A stretch of DNA of 47,361 nt from Symbiodinium natans. Lineage: Eukaryota; Sar; Dinophyceae; Suessiales; Symbiodiniaceae. How positions within the stretch are numbered: position 1 is the stretch's first letter; every line of letters starts with the position of its first letter. Below, in pieces: positions 8,501 through 17,388 of this stretch. The position numbers and the translations under genes were made by a program. The notes under the pieces are model-generated. The model saw only the letters and a program-made list of their open reading frames with translations, did not search any database and was not told the DNA's origin. Location: positions 64,001-111,361 of the forward strand of contig CAJNDS010000575.1 of NCBI GenBank assembly GCA_905221605.1, written 5' to 3'.

Positions 8501-9814
8501 ACGGTTTCGGCCGACGTTGTTGAGGAAATCGGCCATGGGGCCAGGCGGACCGTGTGGGTCGCCGGAACAGCCATCACTCTGGTAGCAGTGATCTTGTGCG
8601 GTGCTGTTCTGTGGTACGTGAGTCGTGCCGTTGCCAATCGCATTGCGCATTTGCGACATGGCAACACCGCGGCCCCTGAGGCGCGGCTGTCTCAGCTCCT
8701 TGGCTCCGAAGCGACGTTTGAGGTCGCGAGCACCAAGAGAGGGGTGACCCATAAGGTTTGGGTGCATCTCAAGGAGGAGACAGCTGCCTGTGGCTGTCGT
8801 GCTTACCTGGCAGAAGGACGCTGCGGGCATTGCGATGCCGCAATGGACACCGCTCGTTCCTTAGGGTTTTTGCACGCGGCCCAGCGAGGCGCGGGTCCTG
8901 CGCTCACAGACTCCATTCGGAGCACCGCCTCCGATGCCCTAGCTAAGGGTAGGGTGGTGTTGGGTTTGGGGAACAGTGGAGGGTGTTTCTCCCAACTCGC
9001 GGCCAAGAGCCGCGGGCTCTCCTGCTTTCAGGGGCTCGCGGGTCGTGACCTGGCCGCGGCCCCAGCAGATGGAGCGAGCGCAGTCCACGCACATTCCGGC
9101 TCCGTGCAACGTGCCGCCACTGCCACTGTGGCGCGCTCGCCAGGCCGGAGGAACAAGGGCCCAGCCCCCGCTAGGAGTTCTCCAGTCAAAGAAGCAGAAT
9201 TCCTTGCGGGCGGGCCATACATTCAGGCCGCCCAAACGCTGCTTGGGTCCGGAGCAGCAGAGGATGTGATCTACATCCGGGCTTACAGCTTAGATTGCCC
9301 ATCCTGCATCGAGGCAATCGAAGCGTCGCTTGGCAAGGGCGCAAGCGTTCGGATTGTCGCCGACATGGGACAATGCCACCGCACCAAGCTTCAGTGGCAA
9401 GCGTTGAAACGCTTGGCGGCCGCAGGTGCCGAGGTGAAGGTGGGTTGCGGCACATCCTTGCGCGACGCCTATGCTCGCGACGGCCGCGGGGCTAAGGTAG
9501 GCGCCGGGATTCAAGGGCTGCACCATGCCAAGGCCCTTTGCCTACTGCGGCCTGACGGCGCGGTGGTGCTGATTGGGAGCCTCAATTTTACCACAAGCAG
9601 CAAGGCCAATGCGGAGGCAGGGCTTAAGCTTGAGGTCCCCAAGACGCACCCTGTCGCGCAGTCCTACGTCGAGGAATTCCAGAGGGTGTCGGCCGAGGCA
9701 TTCTCCCTCGATGAGGCGGTTGCAAAGCGCCCTCAGTTGGAGCGAGCCAGTAGCTCCAACGTTGCCGGCAACGCCACTCGTGCCCCCAACACTGCTCCAC
9801 AGGGTATCGAGTAG
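5058..9814 (+). CDS. Tpt1/KptA phosphotransferase - zinc finger - SWIM - PLD-like multidomain protein, with a frame break
   Basis: ATG at 5058 opens a Gly/Lys leader, then an RNA 2'-phosphotransferase (Tpt1/KptA) domain: Arg38-His39 in CTRHGEG, LRAFQGHS at residues 93-100, HGT at 132-134 and RLGVHY at 156-161. The frame ends at a stop at 5547. The domain's C-terminal part (RRGSTCIVEV, then GADGVALTGQI) continues in the -1 frame to 9814. Downstream: an acidic/Pro-rich linker; a C2H2 finger (about 6614-6690, C-x4-C-x12-H-x4-H); two RanBP2-like zinc ribbons (about 7446-7560 and 7818-7893, the second W-x-C-x2-C-x3-N-x6-C-x2-C); a Lys/Gly/Arg tract (about 8040-8230); a membrane segment (about 8560-8640); a SWIM finger (about 8712-8835, CGC then CGHC); and a single-HKD PLD domain (about 9195-9700, HAK then GSLNFT). 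Tpt1 enzymes remove 2'-phosphates from RNA using NAD+; single-HKD PLDs act as dimers on phosphodiesters or lipids. No introns are seen, which fits retroelement origin. It may be the first ORF of an adjacent element or a captured host gene. Domain calls are firm; the biological role is inference. Confidence 0.75.
5541..5568 (+). other. Frame break in the phosphotransferase domain with an adjacent hairpin
   Basis: Reading GTC CTA TAG at 5541-5549 ends the first frame. Stepping back one base (or losing two) keeps the Tpt1 homology going without a gap. A perfect 6-bp hairpin, CACTGC-cccac-GCAGTG, sits at 5552-5568, two bases after the stop. The spacing would suit -1 ribosomal frameshifting, but no canonical X-XXY-YYZ slippery heptamer is present. 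An ordinary indel or an assembly error is the simpler explanation. Confidence 0.6.
5933..5964 (+). repeat. Bulged hairpin family, copy 4 (inside the coding frame)
   Basis: GCCCC-T-GCGG at 5933-5942 pairs with CCGC-G-GGGGC at 5955-5964 around the loop GTCGTGTCATGG; the T lies opposite a G and can wobble. In the gene's frame it encodes APAGRVMAAGA. Confidence 0.6.
9031..9063 (+). repeat. Bulged hairpin family, copy 5 (inside the coding frame)
   Basis: GGGGC, bulged T, CGCGG at 9031-9041 pairs with CCGCGGCCCC at 9054-9063 around the loop GTCGTGACCTGG. It encodes GLAGRDLAAAP in the same phase as copy 4 and falls between the SWIM and PLD domains. A simpler hairpin, CGCGGC-caaga-GCCGCG, lies just upstream at 8998-9014. 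Confidence 0.65.
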
Positions 9815-10029
9815 GCTGCGGCCAGTTGGCGCGGCGTGGTATGTATCCACGCATTATCAGAGCCGGCGTTGCAGCACGGCACGCTGCTTCGCCAACCTTT
9901 TGCACTTTCTTTTGCGTGACTGCGGGCGAAAAGCCGCGGCAGGTTGGAAGCCTGCCCATTTTGCATTCCCCGCACTTTTCTCCTCCGCCCTGCCTGTGGC
10001 CCCTCTCGTCGAGGGAGCTCTTTTGCAGG

Positions 10030-10057
10030 TGCTGCGGACCGTGTCCTGGTCGCGGCA
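10030..10057 (+). repeat. Bulged hairpin family, copy 6
   Basis: TGCTGCGG at 10030-10037 pairs with TCGCGGCA at 10050-10057, with two G-T wobbles, around the loop ACCGTGTCCTGG. The loop keeps the CGTGTCCTGG core while the stem is again different. Confidence 0.5.
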
Positions 10058-10599
10058 GTGCGCTCGCCGAAGCGCGTGCGAGTTGCACTGGCTGCAGCAC
10101 AAGCAATGTGCGCGGCTCTCGCTGAGTCCGGTAGCCCGTAGGGTAGTTCTGGATAGGTGAGTAGCCGTAGCCGTAGTTTAGGGCCGGTAGTTTGTACAGT
10201 GTACCATTTGTACCATAGCTTTGCACTAGCAGCACAAAGACCTGCCCAGTACTCTGGAGCCTCGCCTGCCAGCACAAAGGTGAGCGCTCGCGACTTGGGG
10301 TGGTTTAGGGTCGTAGAGGGCTGCTGTCGTCGTGCGTCCGTTTGGTAGTGCGGGCTGCCGCCCAAGCCGCATGCCAATGCTCATGATGTGCGGGCTCTAC
10401 CAGGGTCGCACGCGACACCCTCGCCCTACCCCATTTGCCGCGTTGCGGAAGTGCCTGACGCACTATGAGCTCTTGGTGAGCCGGAAGCCTCGGCTGAGGG
10501 GCGAATGTGAGCAGGTCAAAGCATGCATGGTTTGCTTGCTTAGTGCTAGTGCAGCGTGTTGTTTTCCTTTGCATGTGTAGTTTTGCAATTCGTAACAAT

Positions 10600-10618
10600 G
10601 CCAATGTTTTGGCTCAAG
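10600..10618 (+). other. Dinoflagellate spliced-leader-like fragment
   Basis: TTTTGGCTCAAG at 10607-10618 equals the last 12 bases of the conserved dinoflagellate spliced leader exon, and GCCA lies just before it, separated by three extra bases. The next bases are TACC rather than a clean GT donor. The piece could be a degenerate SL RNA gene, or a relict leader from an mRNA copied back into the genome. A chance 12-base match in 47 kb is unlikely but possible. Confidence 0.35.
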
Positions 10619-10935
10619 TACCGAGCTTGTGCCTTTGAGCACGGTAGTTTCGTACAGTAGCTCTTAGGTTGCTGTGCGGTCCGACCGGACGCACTCAGGC
10701 GTAGCTGCACAAGTGCTTGAACTCGCGAAGTCGTAAAACAGCGTGGCCGGGCTGTGATTGCATTGGTTTAGTGCAAGTCCAGTGCTGGTCGACTTCACAG
10801 TACAGCAGCAGGGGAATGTGATGTGAATCTTGGGAGAGGCGCCCCGATGTGCATGGCTAAACCTTCTGAAAAGACCCTCTATGAGCTAAGAGGGCCCATG
10901 ACGACGACGAGGATGACGAGAAGGATTCAGGATGA

Positions 10936-11030
10936 GGGTTTAGGGTTTAGGGTTCAGGGTTCAGGGTTCAGGGTTTAGGGTTTAGGGATGAGGATGAGGA
11001 TGAGGATGATGATGGTGATGATGGGTTTAG
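10936..11030 (+). repeat. Telomere-like TTTAGGG array followed by a GATGAG microsatellite
   Basis: About seven TTTAGGG/TTCAGGG units run from 10936 to 10987, then GATGAG/GATGAT repeats to about 11030. TTTAGGG is the plant-type telomere repeat reported in dinoflagellates. The array is interstitial, since complex DNA continues on both sides. Confidence 0.75.
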
Positions 11031-11265
11031 GCTTCCGGCCAGAGCTTCCAGGAAGTCCCCACATGTCGAATCGGTCCCCGAAGTCCCAAAGCCCTAAGCC
11101 ATGTTCCAAAACGCCAACCGCGCGCACGCCGAGTTTACAACCAGTGAGACTTGGGGGGGGGGGCTTCGGAAAGACTTGGGAAGCTTTGGGACTATTTTGG
11201 GCCCTAAGGGCGCGCTGCTCTCCCTTCCACTTTCGTCTTGGCTTCGAGGCAGTGGCGATGGGACA

Positions 11266-11425
11266 ACCCAAAACCCTAAAACCCTAAAACCCTAAACCCC
11301 AAAACCCTAAAACCCCTAAACCCCAAAACCCCTGAACCCCTAAGGGTTTGGGGTTTAGGGGTTTGGGGTTCAGGTTTTGGGGTTTGGGGTTTAGGGTTTA
11401 GGGTTCAGGTTTTGGGGTTTAGGGT
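11266..11425. repeat. Inverted telomere-like repeat (CCCTAAA then TTTAGGG)
   Basis: C-rich units (CCCTAAA, CCCCAAAA) at 11266-11341 meet G-rich units (GGGTTTGGGG, TTTAGGG) at 11343-11425. The two arms can pair as a long imperfect hairpin. The order is opposite to that expected of a simple end-to-end chromosome fusion, which would read G-rich then C-rich. Confidence 0.7.
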
Positions 11426-11463
11426 AACCCCCTCCCCCCCCCGCCCTTTGTGTCTCAGAGCTC

Positions 11464-11545
11464 CTTCAAACCCTAACTCTGAATCTGAGGTGTGCAACTC
11501 GGATCAACCCAACTGCATGCTCTACAGAATTGAGCTATATGGGCC
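11464..11545 (-). other. tRNA-like promoter remnant
   Basis: On the minus strand, TAGCTCAATTCTGTAGAGCA (11537 to 11518) looks like a tRNA D-arm with A box, and GGGTTTGAAG (11473 to 11464) loosely resembles a B box. No proper anticodon stem or acceptor pairing can be drawn, so this is not a functional tRNA. It may be the head of a tRNA-derived SINE or a decayed tRNA gene. Confidence 0.2.
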
Positions 11546-11992
11546 TTCATAACCTTATATGGGAGAGTTCTGGGGGATCATATGGGGGGAGCTTCACCGC
11601 GAGCCCTAAAGCAGCGCAAAGGGGAGCCTGGCAGAGGGTTCACGCCGGCTCAGCCTCAGCCTGCCCCAAAAAAGGCGGTTGGGCTTCCAAGAGGGGGAGC
11701 ATTCTTCGAAGGTTTCTGGAAGGAGCTGGAGAAGCTCTATCATGGAGTGGCTGCTTCAGTGCGGGGAGGGGGGGGGTCTAGTTGTCTTCTCTGTTTTTGG
11801 GCTTTCAAGGCCCAGGGCATTGAGGGCCTTGAGGTCGTTGAGGCCCAAGAACGCAAGTCTGAGCCCACACCTCTACGCCAAAGCAAAGCATGTGGTCACA
11901 CCGTAAGGGTCCCTAGCTTACCGTTAATGCCCATGCAGATTCGGAGAAAGATGCTGTGCTCAGCGAACACCCGGAAGGACATAGGGAAGCGT
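11546..11992. other. Unassigned sequence
   Basis: Several forward frames are open for 70-150 codons but the peptides are low-complexity and unlike any family I recognise. I see no RNA gene or mobile element here. Confidence 0.4.
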
Positions 11993-12070
11993 GCGCGCGC
12001 GCGCGCGCGCGCGCGCATCTCGTGAAGATGCACCAAAGCGAGACTCTCCCCCCCCCCCCCCCCGATTCTG

Positions 12071-12128
<58 letters not shown>
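11993..12128. repeat. Cluster of three simple repeats (GC, poly-C, TC)
   Basis: A (GC)n run at 11993-12016, a run of about 16 C at 12048-12063 and a long (TC)n tract at 12070-12128 sit within 140 bases. Open frames across this stretch translate to RARARA or SLSLSL and are artefacts. Confidence 0.9.
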
Positions 12129-12130
<2 letters not shown>

Positions 12131-12960
12131 GGACCACCCTATCAAGCATGTGGAACCATGCACACGAAGGGCTATTGGAGCTGGTGACCGCATACGTAGA
12201 CAACTAGAAAAGATTGTTGTGACTAGCAGGCACTAACGTCATAGCAAAAGATTCCGACTGGTGCCAGACAGACTCCCGCATGCTGTCACGCTCTGGATGC
12301 AACGTTGTAGGTCAGCAAAACCGAGGACATGGAGTCAAAACGAAAGACTGCGTGCGTACCACAACAAGTGCTTCTCGAGAGCATGCAGAATCCACAATGG
12401 CAAGGACCTTGAAAGGTAGGCTTGCCTTCGAGCTTTAGATGAATCTCTGCCTTGCGAGCTTGGTTTTCCGCACTTGGTCCAAAAGCACTTTCCCTGGTAG
12501 CTGAAAGCCAGTTCTGTACTGAATCACCCCATGTGCAGGGATGAAATCTGCAACCGCAAAGACATGAGGTAGTTTAATGAAGTTTAATGGCCCTAAAACC
12601 TAAATGTGAAACCGTGGGTAGACTGTATGCCCAAGACTTCAAGTCGCCCTCGGCATTCCTTTCCCTCTTAAATATCCGCCCTTAAACAACTATAGCAATC
12701 TACCTTATGAGTACAATCTATCGGGTGGTTACTTTACTCAGAGGGAGGGACCTGTGATCTGGCACCATGTGCGGCTGCGTATGGTCCAAGCAGGCCAGGA
12801 ACAACCAGGAGCTCTGACATATGTAACGACATTGAACCGTGAAGCGTAAGATAAGTTTTGGAGGAGGTATAATTATTAATTGTGTGAGTTCAAATGTGAC
12901 GAAGCTGGGAGAACCGCGGGTTGTGAGCCGGCTGTGGGTCGAGTGGTTCAGCTTCATGAA
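12129..12960. other. Unassigned sequence before the tandem array
   Basis: Composition is more balanced than the GC-rich left part. I see no open frame with family resemblance and no repeat shared with the rest of the window. Confidence 0.4.
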
Positions 12961-15164
12961 CAAGACAAAGCTTCACAGCTAATCAAGAAAAACCTGTTAA
13001 AACGACATTGAACTGTTTTTCATTCTGAAAAGGTTTATGCAGCACAGGTTTCAGAGCCTTAGTGTTTTAAGTGATCAGGCTGTAGAGAAGGCTGAGGTTT
13101 TGATCAGGTTTCGGTCGGGGCAAGGCGTTTGTGGGCCGAGTATTTTGGGAAACCCTGCGCCCTGAATTCTACAGCGCCGAAACCTAGACTCTAGACAGCC
13201 CCCAAGCCAAAAGCCCTACCCTGAACTGTAGACACCCTCAAGTCCTCCGATACTGCTCTAAACTCTGCGCCCTAAGGTAAAACCCAGCCCTGAAGCCTGT
13301 CAATGCTTTCCCTTGTCTACCTCTGAAGACTCCAAAGTCCCGAGCCCTAGAACCCCGTGGTTCTCCACTGCCCCTAGAACCCGAGAGCCCCAAAAACCAC
13401 TTCAAGGCGAGTGGGCATAGAGAAGATGCAAGAGGCAATGACACAGCGCAGTCTCAAGCATTGTAGCCAGCAGCGCGAGGAGCGCGAGGAGTGCGACTAC
13501 TACCCGTCCACTTCCTGGCTTGGGTCCCAGCTGCAGAGTTCAGATGGACGTGAATGTTGCCGGTTGCCTAGCAGCTTACTGTCGCTACGAAGTCCTCATG
13601 CAGTGTACAGGCCTTGGCGTTACGGTAGAGCTTTTGAGACTTGTGATGAATTGTGTACCCAAAGGTTGCGAGAATGGCTGGAGAATGCAAAGACTTGGTC
13701 GTGGCCTCTGACTCTGTCACTAACCATGCCAGGATCCTGCGCGTGTCATCATGCAACGGTGGCGTTTGGCACGGGCAGTTTGTTCGGAGCAGTCGCAACT
13801 TACGAAGGGCTCGCTGAAAACCCTGAACGTACGTGAAACACCACGACAGGGCAGTTTGCTTCAGTCCTTCAGTCACCTTGTGTCCCGAATTGTTACCCTG
13901 CAGTGTGGTTAGACTGGTGGTTCGGACACGCCGTGGGTGTCAGGCTCTTTGATGCTCCTTATGCCAACAAGTATCCGACCCCCACCCCGAGGGCTCGTCG
14001 CTCTCAAGCACGCCCTTTTTTTTTGTGTTTCTTTGTCCGGCCCAGCGGCACTTTGTCCGGCCCAGCGGCACGGGCCGACCCTGCCGACCCCGAAGCCGAA
14101 GCCATGAACTTTGGCAATCAAACAGCTTCGCCCTCATGTTGTCCTGTTGATGAAAGCCCGAGGCACCTAAACCGCCTAAACCTGAAAACTCATTGAGGGT
14201 TGCCGACTTCGGGAAGGTGCCTTCCGCAGAAAGAGCCTGATCCCAACGACAGTACCCCTTTCATTCAAACCGTTCAAAAAGCAACGGTCCGGGATCGCTG
14301 GGCGCCTTTGCCTTTTTGTCTGCGCGGCGTGCGCCAGCTGCAGCCAGCCCTCGTAAACTACGTGCTTGAAACATGGAAGTCCGGGGTGCACAACACTGAA
14401 ATGGTTCGGACTCCTCGGCTGTGGACGTGCGACGTGAGACGTCCAAAAATCCGCATGAGTCGCACAGTTTCACGGTTGTCAGGATTGCAATGATTTTGGG
14501 GTGTAGGGGCTCAGTGGCTGAAGGTTTTTCAGGAAGTTTAGGTGTTTTGTTCAAGGGGATGGAGTTGAGAACTTTAGAGGTTTTGGGCTCAGAGGGCTGA
14601 GGCTTTGGGAAGGTCAAGTTAGTCTATAGCTACTTGTAGCGATAAAGAGTGTGCTCAGGAGCCAGAGCTTGATGCCTACGAGAGAAAGGATGGGTGCACA
14701 TCATGAAAACCACGCCCCCCCCGCCCCCCCCCCCTCCCATCTAAAAAAAACGAAATGGGTGTCAATGATGCGCGCGGTGGGGGCTCTGGAACGCGTCGAC
14801 GACTTCATAAAGCCACTGTTTGTACGACTTTTTGAGCCGCTTCCGGGCACTGTGCCACCCGGCCAGGGTCAGCGATGCTCATGATGCGCAGCCCTTTTTT
14901 GTGGGCTTTTGGCGTTTCCGGGTCCGGAGCCCCCAAGACTTGACTTACATAGCTTGGGCACGTGCCACCACCAAAGCCTTACATGCAAATGTGGCCATTG
15001 AATTTCGTAGCTGGAACGAGCTGCTGGCTGTTGTGTCCTTCACAAGCCTCAACATCGGACTGACAGGTGCCCCAGCGTCGTCACTGCTGCAGATCCGCCA
15101 GCAGACGCATTGCCCAAGGACTGAGATTCAGTTTCAGTTGACAAGCTGGGCCAGCCATGACTTT
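12961..15164 (+). repeat. 2.2-kb tandem repeat, unit 1 (most divergent)
   Basis: First unit, taking CAAGACAAGCTTCACA as unit start. It differs from the others in four ways: 190 extra bases at 13118-13307 that later units lack; loss of about 250 bases at 13816 (the segment following GGGCTCGCTGA in other units); a 20-base tandem duplication of CTTTGTCCGGCCCAGCGGCA near 14030-14070; and lack of a 9-base GGCTCCTGC-type insert near 14829. Edge units of arrays are commonly the most diverged. Confidence 0.9.
13118..13307. repeat. 190-bp segment present only in unit 1
   Basis: It is flanked by GGTTTCGGTCG and TTCCCTTGTCT, which are adjacent in units 2-5. Its content is CCCTAAA/CCCTGAA-like, so it may be the ancestral state with a deletion in the amplified units. 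I see no clear target-site duplication that would mark a transposon. Confidence 0.6.
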
Positions 15165-17388
15165 CAAGACAAGCTTCACACGCTAATCGAGAAACCTGTT
15201 AAAGCGACTTTGAACTGTTTTTGATTCTGAAAAGGTTTGTGCAGCACGGGTTTCAGAGCCTTAGTGCTTTAAGTGATCAGGCCATAGAGAATGCTGAGGT
15301 TTTGATTAGGTTTCGGTCGTTCCCTTGTCTAGCTCTGAAGACTCCAAAGTCCCGAGCCCTAGAACCCCGTGGTTCTCCACTGCCCCTAGAACCCGAGAGC
15401 CCCAAAAACCACTTCAAGGCGAGTGGGCATAGAGAAGATGCAAGAGGCAATGACACAGCGCAGTCTCAAGCATTGTAGCCAGCAGCGCGAGGAGCGCGAG
15501 GAGTGCGACTACTACCCGTCCACTTCCTGGCTTGGGTCCCAGCTGCAGAGTTCAGATGGACGTGAATGTTGCCGGTTGCCTAGCAGCTTACTGTCGCTTC
15601 GAAGTCCTCATGCAGTGTACAGGCCTTGGCGTTACGGTAGAGCCTTTGAGACTTGTGATGAATTGTGTACCCAAAGGTTGCGAGAATGGCTGGAGAATGC
15701 AAAGACTTGGTCGTGGCCTCTGACTCTGTCACTAACCATGCCAGGATCCTGCGCGTGTCATCATGCAACGATGGCGTTTGGCACGGGCAGTTTGTTCGGA
15801 GCAGTCGCAACTTACGAAGGGCTCGCTGATGCTCATGACGTGCACCCCTTGTTTGGGCTTGTGGTAACTTGTGGTGTGCTCGCGGCGGGCCGAGAAGCCT
15901 ACACACGCGGTTGTCTATATGTTTAGTTGAATCGTTTTTAAACCCCGCTCCGCCCAAAGAACCAAGCATCGGCACCAATGAGCGTCGCACATGTGACAGA
16001 CGCGATCTTTATGCTCTTATCGCCCCGGGCCTCGGTTCTGCAGCTTGGGCCGCCGGAAGCTCTTAACCGTAAACAGCCCTAAACCCTGAACGTACGTGAA
16101 ACACCACGACAGGGCAGTTTGCTTCAGTCCTTCAGTCACCTTGTGTCCCGAATTGTTACCCTGCAGTGTGGTTAGACTGGTGGTTCGGACACGCCGTGGG
16201 TGTCAGGCTCTTTGATGCTCCTTATGCCAACAAGTATCCGACCCCCACCCCGAGGGCTCGTCGCTCTCAAGCACGCCCTTTTTTTAATGTTTCTTTGTCC
16301 GGCCCAGCGGCACGGGCCGACCCTGCCGACCCCGAAGCCGAAGCCATGAACTTTGGCAATCAAACAGCTTCGCCCTCATGTTGTCCTGTTGATGAAAGCC
16401 CGAGGCACCTAAACCGCCTAAACCTGAAAACTCATTGAGGGTTGCCGACTTCGGGAAGGTGCCGTCCGCTCAAACCGTTCAAAAAGCAACGGTCCAGGAT
16501 CGCTGGGCTGGGCACCTTTTCCTTTTTGTCTGCACGGCGTGCGCCAGCTGCAGCCAGCCCTCGTAAACTACGTGCTTGAAACATGGAAGTCCGGGGTGCA
16601 CAACACTGAAATGGTTCGGACTCCTCGGCTGTGGACGTGCGACGTGAGATGTCCAAAAATCCGCATGAGTCGCACAGTTTCACGGTTGTCAGGGGTGCAA
16701 TGATTTTGGGGTGTAGGGGCTCAGCGGCTGAAGGTTTTTCAGGAAGTTTAGGTGTTTTGTTCAAGGGGATGGAGTTGAGAACTTTAGAGGTTTTGGGCTC
16801 AGAGGGCTGAGGCTTTGGGAAGGTCAAGTTAGTCTATAGCTACTTGTAGCGATAAAGAGCGTGCTCAGGAGCCAGAGCTTGATGCCTACGAGAGAAAGGA
16901 TGGGTGCACATCATGAAAACCACGCCCCCCCCGCCCCCCCCCCTCCCATCTACAAAAAAACGAAATGGGTGTCAATGATGCGCGCGGTGGGGGCTCTGGA
17001 ACGCGTCGACGACTTCATAAAGCCACTGTTTGTACGATGGCTCCTGCTTTTTGAGCCGCTTCCGGGCACTGTGCCACCCGGCCAGGGTCAGCGATGCTCA
17101 TGATGCGCAGCCCTTTTTTGTGGGCTTTTGGCGTTTCCGGGCCCGGAGCCCCCAAGACTTGACTTACATAGCTTAGCTTGGGCACGTGCCACCACCAAAG
17201 CCTTACATGCAAATGTGGCCATTGAATTTCGTAGCTGGAACGAGCTGCTGGCTGTTGTGTCCTTCACAAGCCTCAACATCGGACTGACAGGTGCCCCAGC
17301 GTCGTCACTGCTGCAGATCCGCCAGCAGGCGCATTGCCCAAGGACTGAGATTCAGTTTCAGTTGACAAGCTGGGCCAGCCATGACTTT
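15165..17388 (+). repeat. 2.2-kb tandem repeat, unit 2
   Basis: Nearly identical to units 3 and 4 but lacking about 40 bases near 16470. It carries a 167-codon open frame at 15423-15926 (GTG first codon; first ATG at 15438), also intact in units 3 and 4. The protein matches nothing I know. Differences in this frame across units comprise three synonymous changes (Leu, two Ala) and two replacements (Val/Met, His/Arg), too few to show selection. Each unit also has a C-run of the form C8-G-C10 near its middle (16923-16943 here). Confidence 0.92.

Larger units (their letters stand above)
9815..10929. other. Non-coding stretch after the PLD-domain ORF
   Basis: No recognisable protein is encoded here; the open frames are short and unlike any family I know. 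The region may be the 3' untranslated part of the upstream gene. It contains hairpin copy 6, a CCGTAG-repeat at about 10163-10177 and the spliced-leader-like fragment described separately. Confidence 0.5.

Noticed and set aside
7853-8830. 325-codon minus-strand frame
   Set aside because: Antisense shadow of the forward multidomain gene, whose motifs are clear on the plus strand.
14030-14092. CGGCCC-agcggcac-GGGCCG hairpin in the 2.2-kb unit
   Set aside because: Real inverted repeat, but it lacks the GYCGTGNCCTGG loop and shows no covariation between units.
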